From assembly GCA_039720395.1 (NCBI GenBank), contig CM077831.1, forward strand, positions 4,382,003-4,446,002: DNA of 64,000 nucleotides, written 5' to 3'. A program made the position numbers and the translations under genes. Positions 10,762-21,140 of this stretch are shown here, in pieces. Every line of letters starts with the position of its first letter. The stretch's first letter is position 1. The DNA is from Liquidambar formosana. Lineage: Eukaryota > Streptophyta > Magnoliopsida > Saxifragales > Altingiaceae. The notes under the pieces were generated by a model. It worked only from the letters and a program-made list of their open reading frames with translations. It was not told where the DNA came from and made no database searches.

Positions 10762-12690
10762 CTACAAAACAACCATATTAACTGGAAACTCAAAAGGAAA
10801 CGGGTTTTCATCAACCTGATGAACAGTCGTCTCCTCAGGGAATTTTAGTTTTTCATTATTAATTGACCTTTGGATGGCATCCCTTAACACAATGCAACTA
10901 TTTGTTGGATGTGTCCAACAATCATGCCATTTACAATATTTTTTGTCTTTCATTTCTTCAACAGATGGAATTTTATGCCCATCTGGTAACTTAATTTGCC
11001 CATCTTTCAATAATAGGTCAAATATCTATTCTGTTTTAGAAAGGTCAAAATCATATTTCTTATCCCTAAAATTGTTTCCATTTTGGTTACCATTATTTGG
11101 TTTCCTCTGAAAATTCTGTTTTAATTCTTGCACCTTGGATTTTACCAGGGCCCTGCACGTATAAGGCCGATTAATGTTTAGTTCGGCCAGGGCAATTTCT
11201 TCTTCAGTTTCTTCATTTTCTTCCATGGCTTCAATTTGAGCCACTTCCCTATTCGGGTTCCTATAATAGGTTCCCCTTGAAGAAACCCTTCTTTGATTCT
11301 CTTCCTCGAGAATTCTCTCATATTTGGATACTGCGGTCATAAGATGGCCTAGGTCGAAAAAGTCTTGACCGATGAACTTCTTCCTATTCTCCAGATTAAG
11401 CCCATTAATCACCATTTTGACACAATCAGATTGTGCTAAATTCGACCTACACCTACATTGGGCATTCCGGAATCTCTGAACAAAGGTATTAACCCTCTCA
11501 CCGGGTTCCTGGCACATTCGGGCCAAATCAGCGACCGTTATTTCGGTCTCTGCCTTGCAGAAATAAATATGGAAAAAAGATTCCATTTCTTGCCAGGTTG
11601 TAATTGACCCTGATGGTAAATTAATATACCAATTAAATGCCCAACCGGTTAAAGAACTTGGGAACAATCTCAACTTTAAATAGCCGCTACTACTCGCTTC
11701 ACCACATTGGTATGTGAATCGGCCAACATGTTCAAAGGTTGACTGTTTATCTTCTCCTGAAAACAATGTGAAATCAGGGAACTTGAAACCTCTAGGAAAT
11801 TCGTGAAGCTGGTCGATATAATCGGGGTAGGGGCGACTATAAGCTATTCTAACTGGTGGTCGACCTGCCCCTATTTGTTCCCTAATGATATTGGCAATCT
11901 CTTCTCTGAAATTGTTTGGATTGTCCCTCAAATTAGTCTGAAAGGTCTGAGTAAGGTCTTCTTGACCAACATAATTGTATGGGGCTTCATTTGAACCCCT
12001 ATAGTTTCCAGCCGTGGATCGGCCTGTTCTGACTGGAATATCGTTTTGATTTCCCAGCATAAAATTGCTATTTCAACTTGGGTCAAACGAGTCATTTAGC
12101 ATTTGATTGTAAATTTGCCCCCCGGGTGAGGCATAAAACACATTATCTTTAACTCCACTTGTTCCAATATTCGGTCTGGGCTGCCCGAATTGACCTCCTA
12201 AATGGACAGAAGTTGGGAGTTGCCCTTCCGGCCGAAATATTGATGGATTTGACCCCAAAGGATCTTGCTTGGACAAGAGATGGACGTCCCCATACCTAAA
12301 GTTATTTGACCCTTCGGCCTTTCGGCCATATTGACTAGATCTTTCATGAGTGTTATTTTTAAACGCTGGTCCTAGTTTTTCCACCATGTAACTAAGTAAT
12401 TTGTCCGAATTTTTATTCAGACTCTCACTAATCTGCTGATTAGATTCAACAAATGTCTTCATAGTAAGTGACATTTGCTGCATCATCATCTGCGATATGT
12501 CGTGCATCATGGTGTCAAAATTCATCCTGAAAGCAGCCATAAACTCATTGGCAACATTCGCATGGTCCAATGGTTGGCCTTCCGTATTTTCATTCCTAGG
12601 AGAATTATCTCCTAGAATTTCCAGACTGTCTTCTTGGCCAGACTCTTGACCAAAAGCTTCTTTTCCACGTCCTCCACGTTTTGGTAGCAT
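10762..12690 (-). pseudogene. Gag of TAT-1
   Basis: The ATG at 12690 is the first after the primer-binding site. Three blocks in one frame: 12690-12073 (N-terminal, Met-rich helix MMMQQM), 12060-11026 (retrotransposon gag core, with PRGFKFPDF, TGWAFNWY, WQEMESFF and RFRNAQCRCR), and 11010-10762 with a zinc-knuckle-like CKWHDCWTHPTNSC. The blocks are cut by TGA at 12073 and TAG at 11026, and the last ends in TAG at 10762. All three are explicable as C-to-T changes in CGA or CAG. Gag would package the RNA in cytoplasmic particles; this copy cannot make it in full. Confidence 0.85.
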
Positions 12691-12723
12691 GATTGTTGCA
12701 AAAACAAATCACCTAGAACTAAT

Positions 12724-12744
12724 GGTGTCCCACCGGGCGTGCCA
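12724..12744 (-). promoter_or_regulatory. Primer-binding site of TAT-1
   Basis: On the minus strand TGGCACGCCCGGTGGGACA begins five bases after the 5' LTR, where the tRNA primer anneals to start minus-strand DNA synthesis. It starts TGG, as plant primer sites do. I could not assign the tRNA species with confidence. Confidence 0.75.
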
Positions 12745-12749
12745 AAAAG

Positions 12750-13415
12750 TGTTTCCTCCAAAATTTCAATTCTGAGGATTGGGTTGCGCGAGCGTGCCAG
12801 CCACTAAACAGTGACGAATTGTGGGTTCTACCTTGCCTCGAATGGACTCAAGGACTTTTCTGCGACAAACAATTGAGAACACAAAATAATAACAGAAACT
12901 AAAAAGAAATGCTTACCACGGAGGAAGCTATTTTCATTGATCAATTTCTGGAATTACAATGATAAACAAAGGGGTGCACACGCCTTTGACCAGAAAGGAG
13001 CACATGTTTCTGGGTTTAAAATCCTAGAATTCTAAAAGAAAATGAAAAAGATGAAGTTCCTGAGAACTGGTTTGTTGATTGATGTTGGAGAGGCCTCTTC
13101 AAATGGCTGTTTACCCTTTTATACGCTTCATTTGTAACCGCCCCTTATTCTTCGCCCGCTAACTACCCACTTCCATGATCTTTTAGCTTCATAACTTCCC
13201 ACGTTCTATAACCCCCCATGACTAATTTTCAGAAACCAAATCCACCACCTGAGCCTCCCATGATTTCATCTTGACAATCATGGTGATCACGTGGTTTAAC
13301 TGTATTGCAGATCACAATCTAGCCTTGACCGATTTGAAGAATTTCAACCCTTTAAACCGAGACACTTTTGACCGAATAATCAAAAAATCGTTAGGCCGAT
13401 TTTAGGGTGCAAACA
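12750..13415 (-). repeat. 5' LTR of TAT-1
   Basis: 666 bp, the partner of 792-1457. TATA box TATAAAAG on the minus strand at 13123-13116. It is followed by the second TSD copy CAATC at 13416-13420. Confidence 0.95.
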
Positions 13416-14732
13416 CAATCCAAACAACAAAAATAGAAAAAAAATTATTTTCTCTTTTCTTCATCCCTCTCAATCCATACTTAACCTTGACAAGATACAG
13501 ATGAGAGACTCGTATATGACTTGCAAGTACATGAGTCAATGGCTTATCCCAAAAAAAAAAAAAAAAAAGGGTCAATGACCAAGCCCGACATGGCCTGATT
13601 TCATTGACTCTATGAGTAATTTCCTCTGTTTATATTTACTATGATTTCTTGAGAGAAGGGCGTCTTTCGGTAGTAATTCCCAACAAGGATCTTGACTATT
13701 GACCTGCAACGAATTGACTAACTAGTACAAATCTGTAGTCAAAGAAGAATTACTGCCAGTTAAGTGCATGTATTGGTAATTGTCTTTTTCTTCTGTCAGT
13801 CCCCGCTCCATGTCCACTTCAATAAAAATTGGCCATGCAATCTTGACCAATTTACCGTGGGCTCAGTCTTTAACATCCGTTTATCTTTGTTGCTCCTATT
13901 CTTTTCTTTCCTTGGAGAAAGATGGAAAGAAGGGGAAAAGGAAGAAACAAAACAAAATCAGAGAGTAGACTTCTTCCCTTCGTCCCGCCAACAAGCGCGA
14001 TTATATCGCTGGCTATATAAATCCACATGTAAATCAAGTGTGGATGTTTTTTCCATCTATACTTGAATTTATTTTTTGATACTCATAGCAGATTGAAGAA
14101 AACTAGTACTAAGAGAAAGTTTGAGAAAATTTTTGGGTTTCACTGGTGACTCTTGGGTGAAATCTACCATTAATTCCGGGAAGCACCCACGAATTCTGAC
14201 CAACACAGTAAAATTACGGTCAAAATATTTTGATGATTTCATCTCAATTTCTAAAAATATAATTTATTTTAATAATTATAGTATCCGTTTCTTATCTTTG
14301 ATTTTCTACAAAATATTTTGATTTCATCTTTATTTCTCCCTCTACATGTCTATTTCGTTACCCCATCACCGACGCTGGAGAGCATTGCAAGAGAGCGGAC
14401 AGGGGGAAAGGGGATAACAAAAAAGTGAAAAACAAAAAATAACAAAAACATAGATTGAAGAAGAAAAAAAAAATTTATGGTTCGTTGGAGGGGACTCCAG
14501 CACATGCATATGTGCTGTACGTGGGAATTACAAAGTGGTCACTGGTCAGGGGGTTGGAGGGTCCACTATGTTTCAGAGCAAAAGTGGGTCCCAATTAAAT
14601 CTAACATATAGTGGAGGGCAGCTGGAATATCATTTGAAAATTTGGAACTATCTGCCACATAACACTCTTATCCAAAAAGAAGGGACGACTTGCTGACTTC
14701 CCAACGTGAGAATAAACTTCAATTGAGAATTA
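13416..14732. other. Host DNA right of TAT-1
   Basis: No convincing gene. A TATA-box-like CTATATAAATCC lies at 14013-14024 on the plus strand, but no long ORF follows, so it may belong to a decayed gene. Bases 14490-14720 match 61755-61920 (GGAGGGTCCA..ATGTTTC and the following GTCCCAATTAA blocks), the upstream region of the CC-domain gene. This is therefore another fragment of the duplicated resistance-gene neighbourhood. Confidence 0.5.
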
Positions 14733-15760
14733 GGGTAAATTACAATGAGACCTCCTCTATAATCTAATTATTATAGATACACCTTTTCATGTTTTTAAAA
14801 TTACACTGACACTCTTTATTTTACAAAATAAATTACAAAGAGATCCCTCATTCTAACTTCCGTCTATTATCTGTTAAATCATGTTCAAATTTGTTCAAAA
14901 TACCCTAACTACCCTTAGTGGATGATAATTTCTATGTTAAATGCATATAACTCACCAGTCCAATAAGTCATCCAATACTTTTAAATTTTTTAATTATTAT
15001 TGATAAACAACTAAAAGATAATATATATAAGAAAAATGCTAAAAAAAATTTAAATTTTCTGTCCAACTGATGTGGCAGCTGTCAAATTTGCTCCTAAAAA
15101 AAATTATTTATTTAATTAAATTTTCAATTGATTTGCAAAATAAAAAGTAAAAAAAATGATTTGCTAAGTTGCCACCTCATTTGAATAAGTAGATTTGAGT
15201 TTTAAAAAAAAAAGGGCTATGTAGCATTACTCATTTGTAGAAATAAATAAAAAGAATTATTACAATGGAGATGCACGTATTGAGGTGGTAAATGAGGTGA
15301 CAACTTGGCAAATCAAAATTTTTTTTTTCTTACACGTCAATTAAATAGATAATTGTTTCTAATGAACAAATCTGACGGCTGCCACATTAGTTGGACAAAA
15401 ATTTAAGTTTTTTGGCATTTTTATGATAATCTTTTAGTTGATTATCAATAAATAAATAACTATATATATATATAAAATCTTTTAGTTGATTATCAATAAA
15501 TAAATAAATCAAATATGCTGATGAATGTGTTGGACTGATGAGTTATATGCATTTAACAAGGAAGTTGTCATCCAATAAAGGTAATTAGGATATTTTGAAA
15601 AAAATTGAAAGTGATTTAACAGATTAATAGACGGAGGTTAGAGGAAGGAGTCTTTTTATAGTTTATTTTGTAAAAAAAGGATTTTAATATAATTTCAAAA
15701 ATATGAAAGAGTCTATTTATAATTATCAAATTTTAGAAGAGGTCCTAATGTAATTTACCC
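14733..15760. mobile_element. Inverted-repeat DNA element, about 1 kb, non-autonomous
   Basis: The ends are long imperfect inverted repeats of about 300 bp: GGGTAAATTACA at the left and TGTAATTTACCC at the right, with the sequence inside each arm also matching in inverse order (for example the AAATGCATATAACTCA blocks near 14940 and 15545). No transposase ORF. The flanks TGAGAATTA and ATTGAATTA agree at 6 of 9 positions, so a 9-bp target duplication is possible but decayed. It interrupts the duplicated host block relative to 61900, where no such element is present. Family uncertain (Mutator-like or foldback). Confidence 0.6.
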
Positions 15761-15832
15761 ATTGAATTAAGATTGAAATCCGTCCAAATACGCATCACTC
15801 ACAAAGAGCTGTTATTATAAATTTTTTTTAAA

Positions 15833-17405
15833 AGAATATCTTTCCTTTTCAGGCGAACAGTTGGACTACTGTCCTTTCAGCGCAACAATCAATTCTACAT
15901 TTCACCCTTAAAGGGTTAAATTGACTTCAGTCAACCCGCCACCTTTCACATGATATCTAAAAAAACATAAATAGCGTGCCAAAAGATAATGTTGGCACAA
16001 ATATTAACATAAGGGTGATGAGCAGGTGAGCAAGTCTGTTGATAGGCTTTATACTAACATTTACATTGGAATTGAGGTTGTATTTTATGTATTACAAAAT
16101 TATGGCGTAAATTAATTTAATGTAAGAGAAATAATTCTTAATGTATGGTACTGATATAATTTCTATCGACACATATTAACCTTTATAAAGACTGATTAAT
16201 ATAAATTACATGTAAAAGATAGTTGGTTGATTAAAGTTGATTAACCTTGAGAGTTAGATTGAGTGGTCCGATAGCCTCTTCTCAAACAAGAGGTTTTGGG
16301 TTCAATTCTCACCACTCCCCTTAAGGCTACCCCTATAGATTTATGTCATGTAGTTGTCCGATGTATGTGAAATTGGAGAACTACATGTATCCAGGAGATT
16401 AGTTGTGTACGTAAGGGTCCTAAAGAACCTCCTAATATAAAAATGAAAAAAAAAAAAAATACCACGCATAAAATAATGTTTACCACATTATATCATCTAT
16501 AACTCATCCAAATTAGGCTTTATTGATCTAAGAGACTAAGATAGGAGCGAAGATTTTGGGCTGATGAGAATCGTTGGATGGGTTTTTGGGCTGTCAAGAT
16601 TGAAAGATTAAAAAGTTATCATTTAGATAATTTTAGTATTTTAGTAGATCTTTTTGAATCCATTCTCTTAAGATAAGGGATGAGCTCATTAGCGGCTGCA
16701 TTGAGGATTAATAGTCCCTTCTTATTGGGTGGATATCGTCTTTTAAAATTTTTTCCTTTTTCATAAAGGATTAGGATACTTCAAGTCAAGTTTTAGTACT
16801 GAAAAGATATTGTTGATAAGACCTAGCATTTTTGAATAAGATGGATTTTAAACATGCCAAGGAAAGTGGACTTCTCGCAAATTGGAATAGTTGGATTGAA
16901 GAGTTTGGCTTCTCTAAAGGAGTTATCTTAAGTGGACTCGTCTGTAATTGGAATAGTTGGATAAATGTTTTACCACACTTCCATAGAAGTTCATTAATCA
17001 CATGCAGAATTCCAATTTCTGACAGACAACTTTTTTCCAACAATCTACTATAATTAAAGATTTTGCCTTCCCTATTGTGTAGGGAGCTACATGCGCGCAA
17101 GAGGTATCTTACGAAAGTGTTCCACCACCCAAAATGGCTTCCATAATAACTACAAACATGCTTATTCACTGGTACCAGCAGAACCTCAAAATGTTCTGCC
17201 TGCCTAGCTCTTACCCTTTCGAAAAAGAAAAAAGGTTCTCAAAAACTACTAGTGTAAGGAAGAGAAACAAACATGTACCTTTTAGGCACAAATTGACACA
17301 TACGGAAGTATAAGTAACGCTATTTTTCCAAGTAAAAAAATCAGCATTAAAATTTCAGCAACAAAAACAATTAAGTTTTAAAAAACTGGAAGAATGGCAA
17401 TAAGA
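15833..17405. repeat. Host segmental duplication, copy A (matches about 54600-56260)
   Basis: The two blocks run collinearly: CAGTTGGACTACTGTCCTTTC at the start, the SINE, the CACATTATATCATCTATAACTC block, the GATAAGACCTAGCA block, and the AGCTCTTAC..AAAAG block near the end. ORFs here (e.g. 16786-17169 minus) have no recognisable domain. A third partial copy lies at 61900-62440, and an inverted one at 19890-21140. Confidence 0.75.
16247..16457 (+). mobile_element. tRNA-derived SINE, copy A
   Basis: The head has RNA polymerase III promoter-like boxes: GAGTGGTCCGATAG (box A-like) and GGGTTCAATTCTCACC (box B). A tRNA-unrelated body follows (TGTCCGATGTATGTGAAATTGG), and an A-rich tail ends near 16457. 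The layout fits plant SINEs. The same SINE sits at the same place in copy B (about 54990-55200), so it inserted before the duplication. A functional tRNA is excluded: no acceptor stem closes. Confidence 0.7.
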
Positions 17406-18208
17406 AAATATATAAACCCCCAACACCATACTAATATGTTAAAGGGCTAATGTAAACAACGTACATGTGGAAGATGGCTGGTTGGCTGAAGTGAATTAAC
17501 TTCCACTTAAAATATAATGTCTACACTTTATATCATTCGTAACTCAGCTGAGTCGGGCTTTATCGGGAAGGATCTATTAATTTACTCCAACCGAGGTTTG
17601 AGTACTCGCATGGACAAAGTCATGCTTGAGGTGGGGCACGCATATGCCTCACCAATTTTTTTTTTTTTTTTTTTTTTCAAATTTTTTTAACCTTCTGTAG
17701 TTTTCTTTCCCACTTCTCTAATTTTTTTTTTTATTCCTCCCTATTTTTATAAATCCCATCCCCCGGGGGCCCCCCCCAAAAAAAAAATCTCTCCTCTTCT
17801 TCTTCTTCTTCTTCTTCTTCTCTCATTTATTTATTTTTTATTCTTTTTTTTGCTTCTTAAATATGATTGATCGAATATCAAATTCTACCTCAAAATAACA
17901 AGATAAAAGAAAATTTTTGAACAAAAACATCTTCGATTTTTTGAATTAGGATAGATTATGTATTAACAACCAACTAAATTTATTTATTTATTTTTAAAAG
18001 TTTGCTTCCCCTAACCTAAATTGTGCACGGCGATGGATTGATGTAGACATCTTCTTGAGAACTTAACACAATATTGATAAACCAATAACAACAACAATGG
18101 AAAACATAGCATAAATCAATAATAACAGTAAATGTTTACATATAATAGAGCAAAGGCACAATAACAGCTCATAAACGAAAGGGTCCATTTCAGTCATTTG
18201 ACTTTTTA

Positions 18209-18378
18209 GGGGGAATTACCGATTGATTCCATGTTACCATGGAATTGCCCCATAAGGATGTTTTGACTATCAACTTGTTCTGTTTCCAGTAGTCTATAAT
18301 AAAATTAGTAGTCAGTTTGTTGAGGCAATCCTTTTGGGGCAATTCCATGGAAACATGGAATCAATCCGTAATTTCCCC
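18209..18378. mobile_element. MITE, 170 bp, copy 1
   Basis: Terminal inverted repeats: GGGGAATTACCGATTGATTC at the left and the inverse of GGGGAAATTACGGATTGATT at the right. A second inner inverted pair is GGAATTGCCCC / GGGGCAATTCC. Flanked by GACTTTTT on both sides (18200-18207 and 18379-18386), an 8-bp or slightly longer target duplication. The paralogous host block near 59115-59150 lacks it, an empty-site comparison that confirms insertion after the block duplicated. Confidence 0.8.
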
Positions 18379-18604
18379 GACTTTTTGTTAGGGGGAATTA
18401 CCGATTGATCCGGCTACAGGTAAATAATTATAGTTAGTACTCATTCTTAGTTAAGTTAGTAATAATTTGCACTGAACTGTAATTTTTTGCCTGAAACCAG
18501 ACCAACCTATAAGTCCCCTTGTTATAATACCAAAGGAGGACAACAGAACAGCCCCCAAGTCATTGGTCTTTTCGGTTCTCTGCTCTCTCTCCCTTCTTTC
18601 TTTT

Positions 18605-18624
18605 TTTTTTCTTTTTTTTGTGTT

Positions 18625-18655
<31 letters not shown>

Positions 18656-18662
18656 GGGGGGA
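18605..18662. repeat. T-run followed by a 27-G homopolymer
   Basis: A T-rich run reaches 18634 and then 27 consecutive G span about 18635-18661. Such a tract can form G-quadruplexes and is error-prone in sequencing, so the exact length is uncertain. The matching part of copy B (about 59280) has no such run. Confidence 0.8.
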
Positions 18663-18992
18663 GGGAGGTTTTGGTTTTATGTGCTTTGGGGTTTGCTCTG
18701 GTGTTTTTTAGCCGGGGTGTATTGCTTCTATCATTAATAAAAGTCAGTTTTGCTGGTGAAAGGTAAAATAAAAAAACAGCATCGAGACACAACACATCAC
18801 CAAACTGACACTAACCCACAGAATAACATAGCGAGAAATTAACATCCCGGCAGGAATTTAAAAGCGGACTCAAAAAAAAAAAAAAAAAAAGCAATGACAT
18901 AGACATCAACACACACATATATGTCCTCCTCCTCCAAACATTTCTTTCGCAATAGTAAACCGGCGAGTTCTCCCTTCCACAATTTTATTAGG

Positions 18993-19415
18993 TTATTCAC
19001 TATCCGAGCTATAACCATCACAACTGCTTGGAGGCTCAGGAGCTCCATCGACAGAGACGGTCCTCTCGACATCTTTAACTTCAGGCTTCGAAGGTTCGGG
19101 AGGCTCAGGAGCTCCGTCGACAGAGACGGTCCTCTTGACATCTTCGGGCTTCGAAGGTTCGGGAGGCTGTACTACTTCAGGTTGAAATGCATATTTATCA
19201 CCTTGAGAGAATTCTGCCTTCTCCTCCAATGTAGCACCACCAGCTTTAAACTCATTACGAGAAGGGGGAATAACCTGTACTTGACGTTGAGATCCAGATA
19301 CAGACTTACCTTGAGAAAATTTCGATTCGCCTTTCATGATAAAGCCACCGTCAATATTTATGTTATTCAAGTTTTCCCTCGACATCTCGCTCCACAAATG
19401 CTCTGCCAGCTCAAC
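18993..19415 (-). pseudogene. Orphan tail exon related to the CC-domain gene
   Basis: On the minus strand a strong splice acceptor (TTTGTGTTGCAG) precedes VELAEHLWSEM at 19415, and the frame ends at TAA 18993-18995, giving 140 residues. It aligns with the exon at 60427-60155 (VELEEHLRSG): shared GGF(I/T)M(K/E)G, two F(S/G)QG blocks, QVQV.PP and QPQVV/PEVVQ. The C-terminal half contains a 23-residue tandem repeat (unit of 69 bp, copies starting at 19032 and 19101) with RTVSVDGAPEP. No CC-domain exon was found upstream; an inverted duplication begins near 19890 and may have removed it. Function unknown. Confidence 0.5.
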
Positions 19416-19429
19416 CTGCAACACAAACA

Positions 19430-19889
19430 TATGATAATGCATGTAAGCTACAATTACGTACGATACGTTAATCTAGTTTAATTTAACAAGAAAGAGAGCA
19501 CCATAGCTCGAAAACCTTTTACCGAATTCAGAGTCCACACAGGAGCTCTTTGCTATATAATAAGGAAACTGAGTCGCGTGGAGCTAAATTTATAGGTGAG
19601 TGGTTGAAATTGGACAGAAGTGGAGAAAAATCTGGACGACGGTGGGTGGCCAGAAGTCAATGCGTTGGTACTATTCTTTTCCGTCTTAGTTCCCTACGTC
19701 AATTTTTTAGACACTAGTTGGTGCACATGCACCTGCCATTCACTAGCTGGTGTGCGTGTTGTGGGGCCGGTGCATACATCCGGGGTTTACCTCTTTGTTA
19801 TACTCCAGTTAACGGTATTAGGTATCGATTCCGAAGTCGTGGAGGACAGGTTGAGAGAATTCATCTTCGTATAAGAACAAAAAAAGGCA
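19430..19889. other. Host DNA upstream of the orphan tail exon
   Basis: Plus-strand ORFs here are short and lack recognisable domains. The segment is not clearly shared with copy B. It separates the orphan exon from the inverted duplication and may contain the recombination breakpoint. Confidence 0.4.
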
Positions 19890-21140
19890 AACACTTTCAT
19901 TAGTAGATTGTTGGAAAAGGGTTGTTTGTCAGAAATTGGAATCATGTGATTATTGAACTTCATAGATCATTTAGAAAGTGTGGTAAACATTAATCCAGCT
20001 ATTCCAATTACAGACGAGTCCACTTTTCTTCACACATTTAGAATCCATCTAATTTAAGGATACATAGGTCTTATCAAAATATCTTTCCAATACTTGAATC
20101 TTAGTGGGAGTAAGACCAAAGATATGTTAAGTTGTAATTAATGAAACAATCATTGCATGATAATTCGTGAAAGTACATAGAGAATACTACAAATCATTTA
20201 GGAAAATGGGAAAATGCTTAGAAAACTTTGCAAATACATTTCCCAATGCAATAATTACCTTAGTGAGCTTAACATGTGTCCTTAAGACACATTAACAAAA
20301 CCCTTATACTCCTTTTGTTCCTATTTTATTGGCCTTTAATTTTTGGGATGTTCTAAAATTATTGTCACATTTAAAAGTCAATGGTTCCTTTTATCTGATA
20401 TCCTAAACTACCATTGAAAATATAGTTTCTCTTTTTCTAATGTTTTGTACACTTAAGGGCAAAATTGAAATGTTAAAATATATGTGTTAAGCATTTAATT
20501 TTTTTTTTTTTCAAAGATACAATCAATTAAGAATAAAGGGAGTATTAATATTTGTATTAACGTTATGTTTTCACAAGCTATTTATTTATATTAAAATTAT
20601 TTCTAAATACATATTTGTGTTAACATTATCTTTTCACATGCTATTTATTTATATTAACATTATGTTTTCACATGTTATTTAATTTTTAAATACCATGTGA
20701 AAAATGGCTGGTGGACTGAAGTCAATTAAGTACCGCTAAAAGAGTCAAATAAAGAATTGATTGTTGGGTCCAAAGGACCTTGGGACAACTGTCATCGAAA
20801 AAGAATGTTTTTCTTTCTTTTGTCATACTCTGGAAAGTGCTACTTCTCCCATCTTTTATCACCTATCTTTGCCATCCATTATATGTGTAAAAAATGTATA
20901 AATGAAAGTAATCATATGGGACCCAACATGAAATAAGAAGAAATTGACACATATTGATGAGTGAAAGAATATAGGTGAAATAAATGGATGAAGTAGCATT
21001 ACTCACTCCTCATTTTGGGAACACCATATGGAGTCAGCAAGTTTCCCTTTCTAAGGTAGTGTGTTTTGTGACATAGAGAGTTCAAATTTTCCAAGAATAT
21101 TCGAGCTGCCTTCCACTATGTGTTATTATTAATTGGGTTA
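19890..21140. repeat. Inverted segmental duplication of host DNA
   Basis: Read in reverse complement, 19890-20100 matches 55600-55870 (for example CTATTCCAATTACAGACGAG), and 20100-21140 matches 61790-62440 (the AATAGCGTGTGAAAACATAATG blocks and CTTCCACTATGTGTTAT). It is the same host family as copies A and B but flipped. No gene is visible. Confidence 0.75.

Larger units (their letters stand above)
792..13415 (-). mobile_element. TAT-1: Ty3/gypsy Tat-type LTR retrotransposon with antisense PMD gene
   Basis: A complete 12.6-kb element transcribed on the minus strand. Order in its own direction: 5' LTR (12750-13415), primer-binding site, gag (12690-10762), linker and protease (10570-9065), RT-RNase H-archaeal RNase H (8976-6691), integrase (6690-5453), a plus-strand PMD gene (1955-5234), polypurine tract, 3' LTR (792-1457). 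Both LTRs are 666 bp, begin TG and end CA, and differ by about 11 substitutions by eye. Two RNase H domains and extra open reading frames downstream of integrase are established hallmarks of the Tat lineage. Gag, linker, pol and the antisense gene each carry stops or frameshifts, so this copy is not autonomous. Confidence 0.93.
17436..18992. repeat. Host segmental duplication, copy A second part (matches about 58360-60150)
   Basis: Starts CTAATATGTTAAAGGGCTAATG and stays collinear with 58360 onward: the GGTTTGAGTACTCGCATGGAC and ACAACCAACTAAATTTATTT blocks occur in both copies. Between the two parts, copy B holds about 2.1 kb that copy A lacks. No gene is visible. It contains T runs (17658-17678), CTT repeats (17796-17822), a MITE and a poly-G tract. 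Confidence 0.7.

Noticed and set aside
792..13415. Endogenous pararetrovirus or integrated virus
   Set aside because: LTRs, primer site, polypurine tract, integrase and 5-bp duplications identify LTR retrotransposons; no movement or coat protein seen.
13764..14066. 100-codon ORF in host DNA left of the inverted-repeat element
   Set aside because: No domain; it overlaps a TATA-like site rather than lying downstream of one.
16262..16320. Functional tRNA gene
   Set aside because: Box A and B-like sequences exist, but the acceptor stem does not close and a SINE body with A-tail follows.
18487..18795. ORFs over the poly-G/poly-T tract (both strands)
   Set aside because: Homopolymer translation (GGGG or PPPP runs); no domain.
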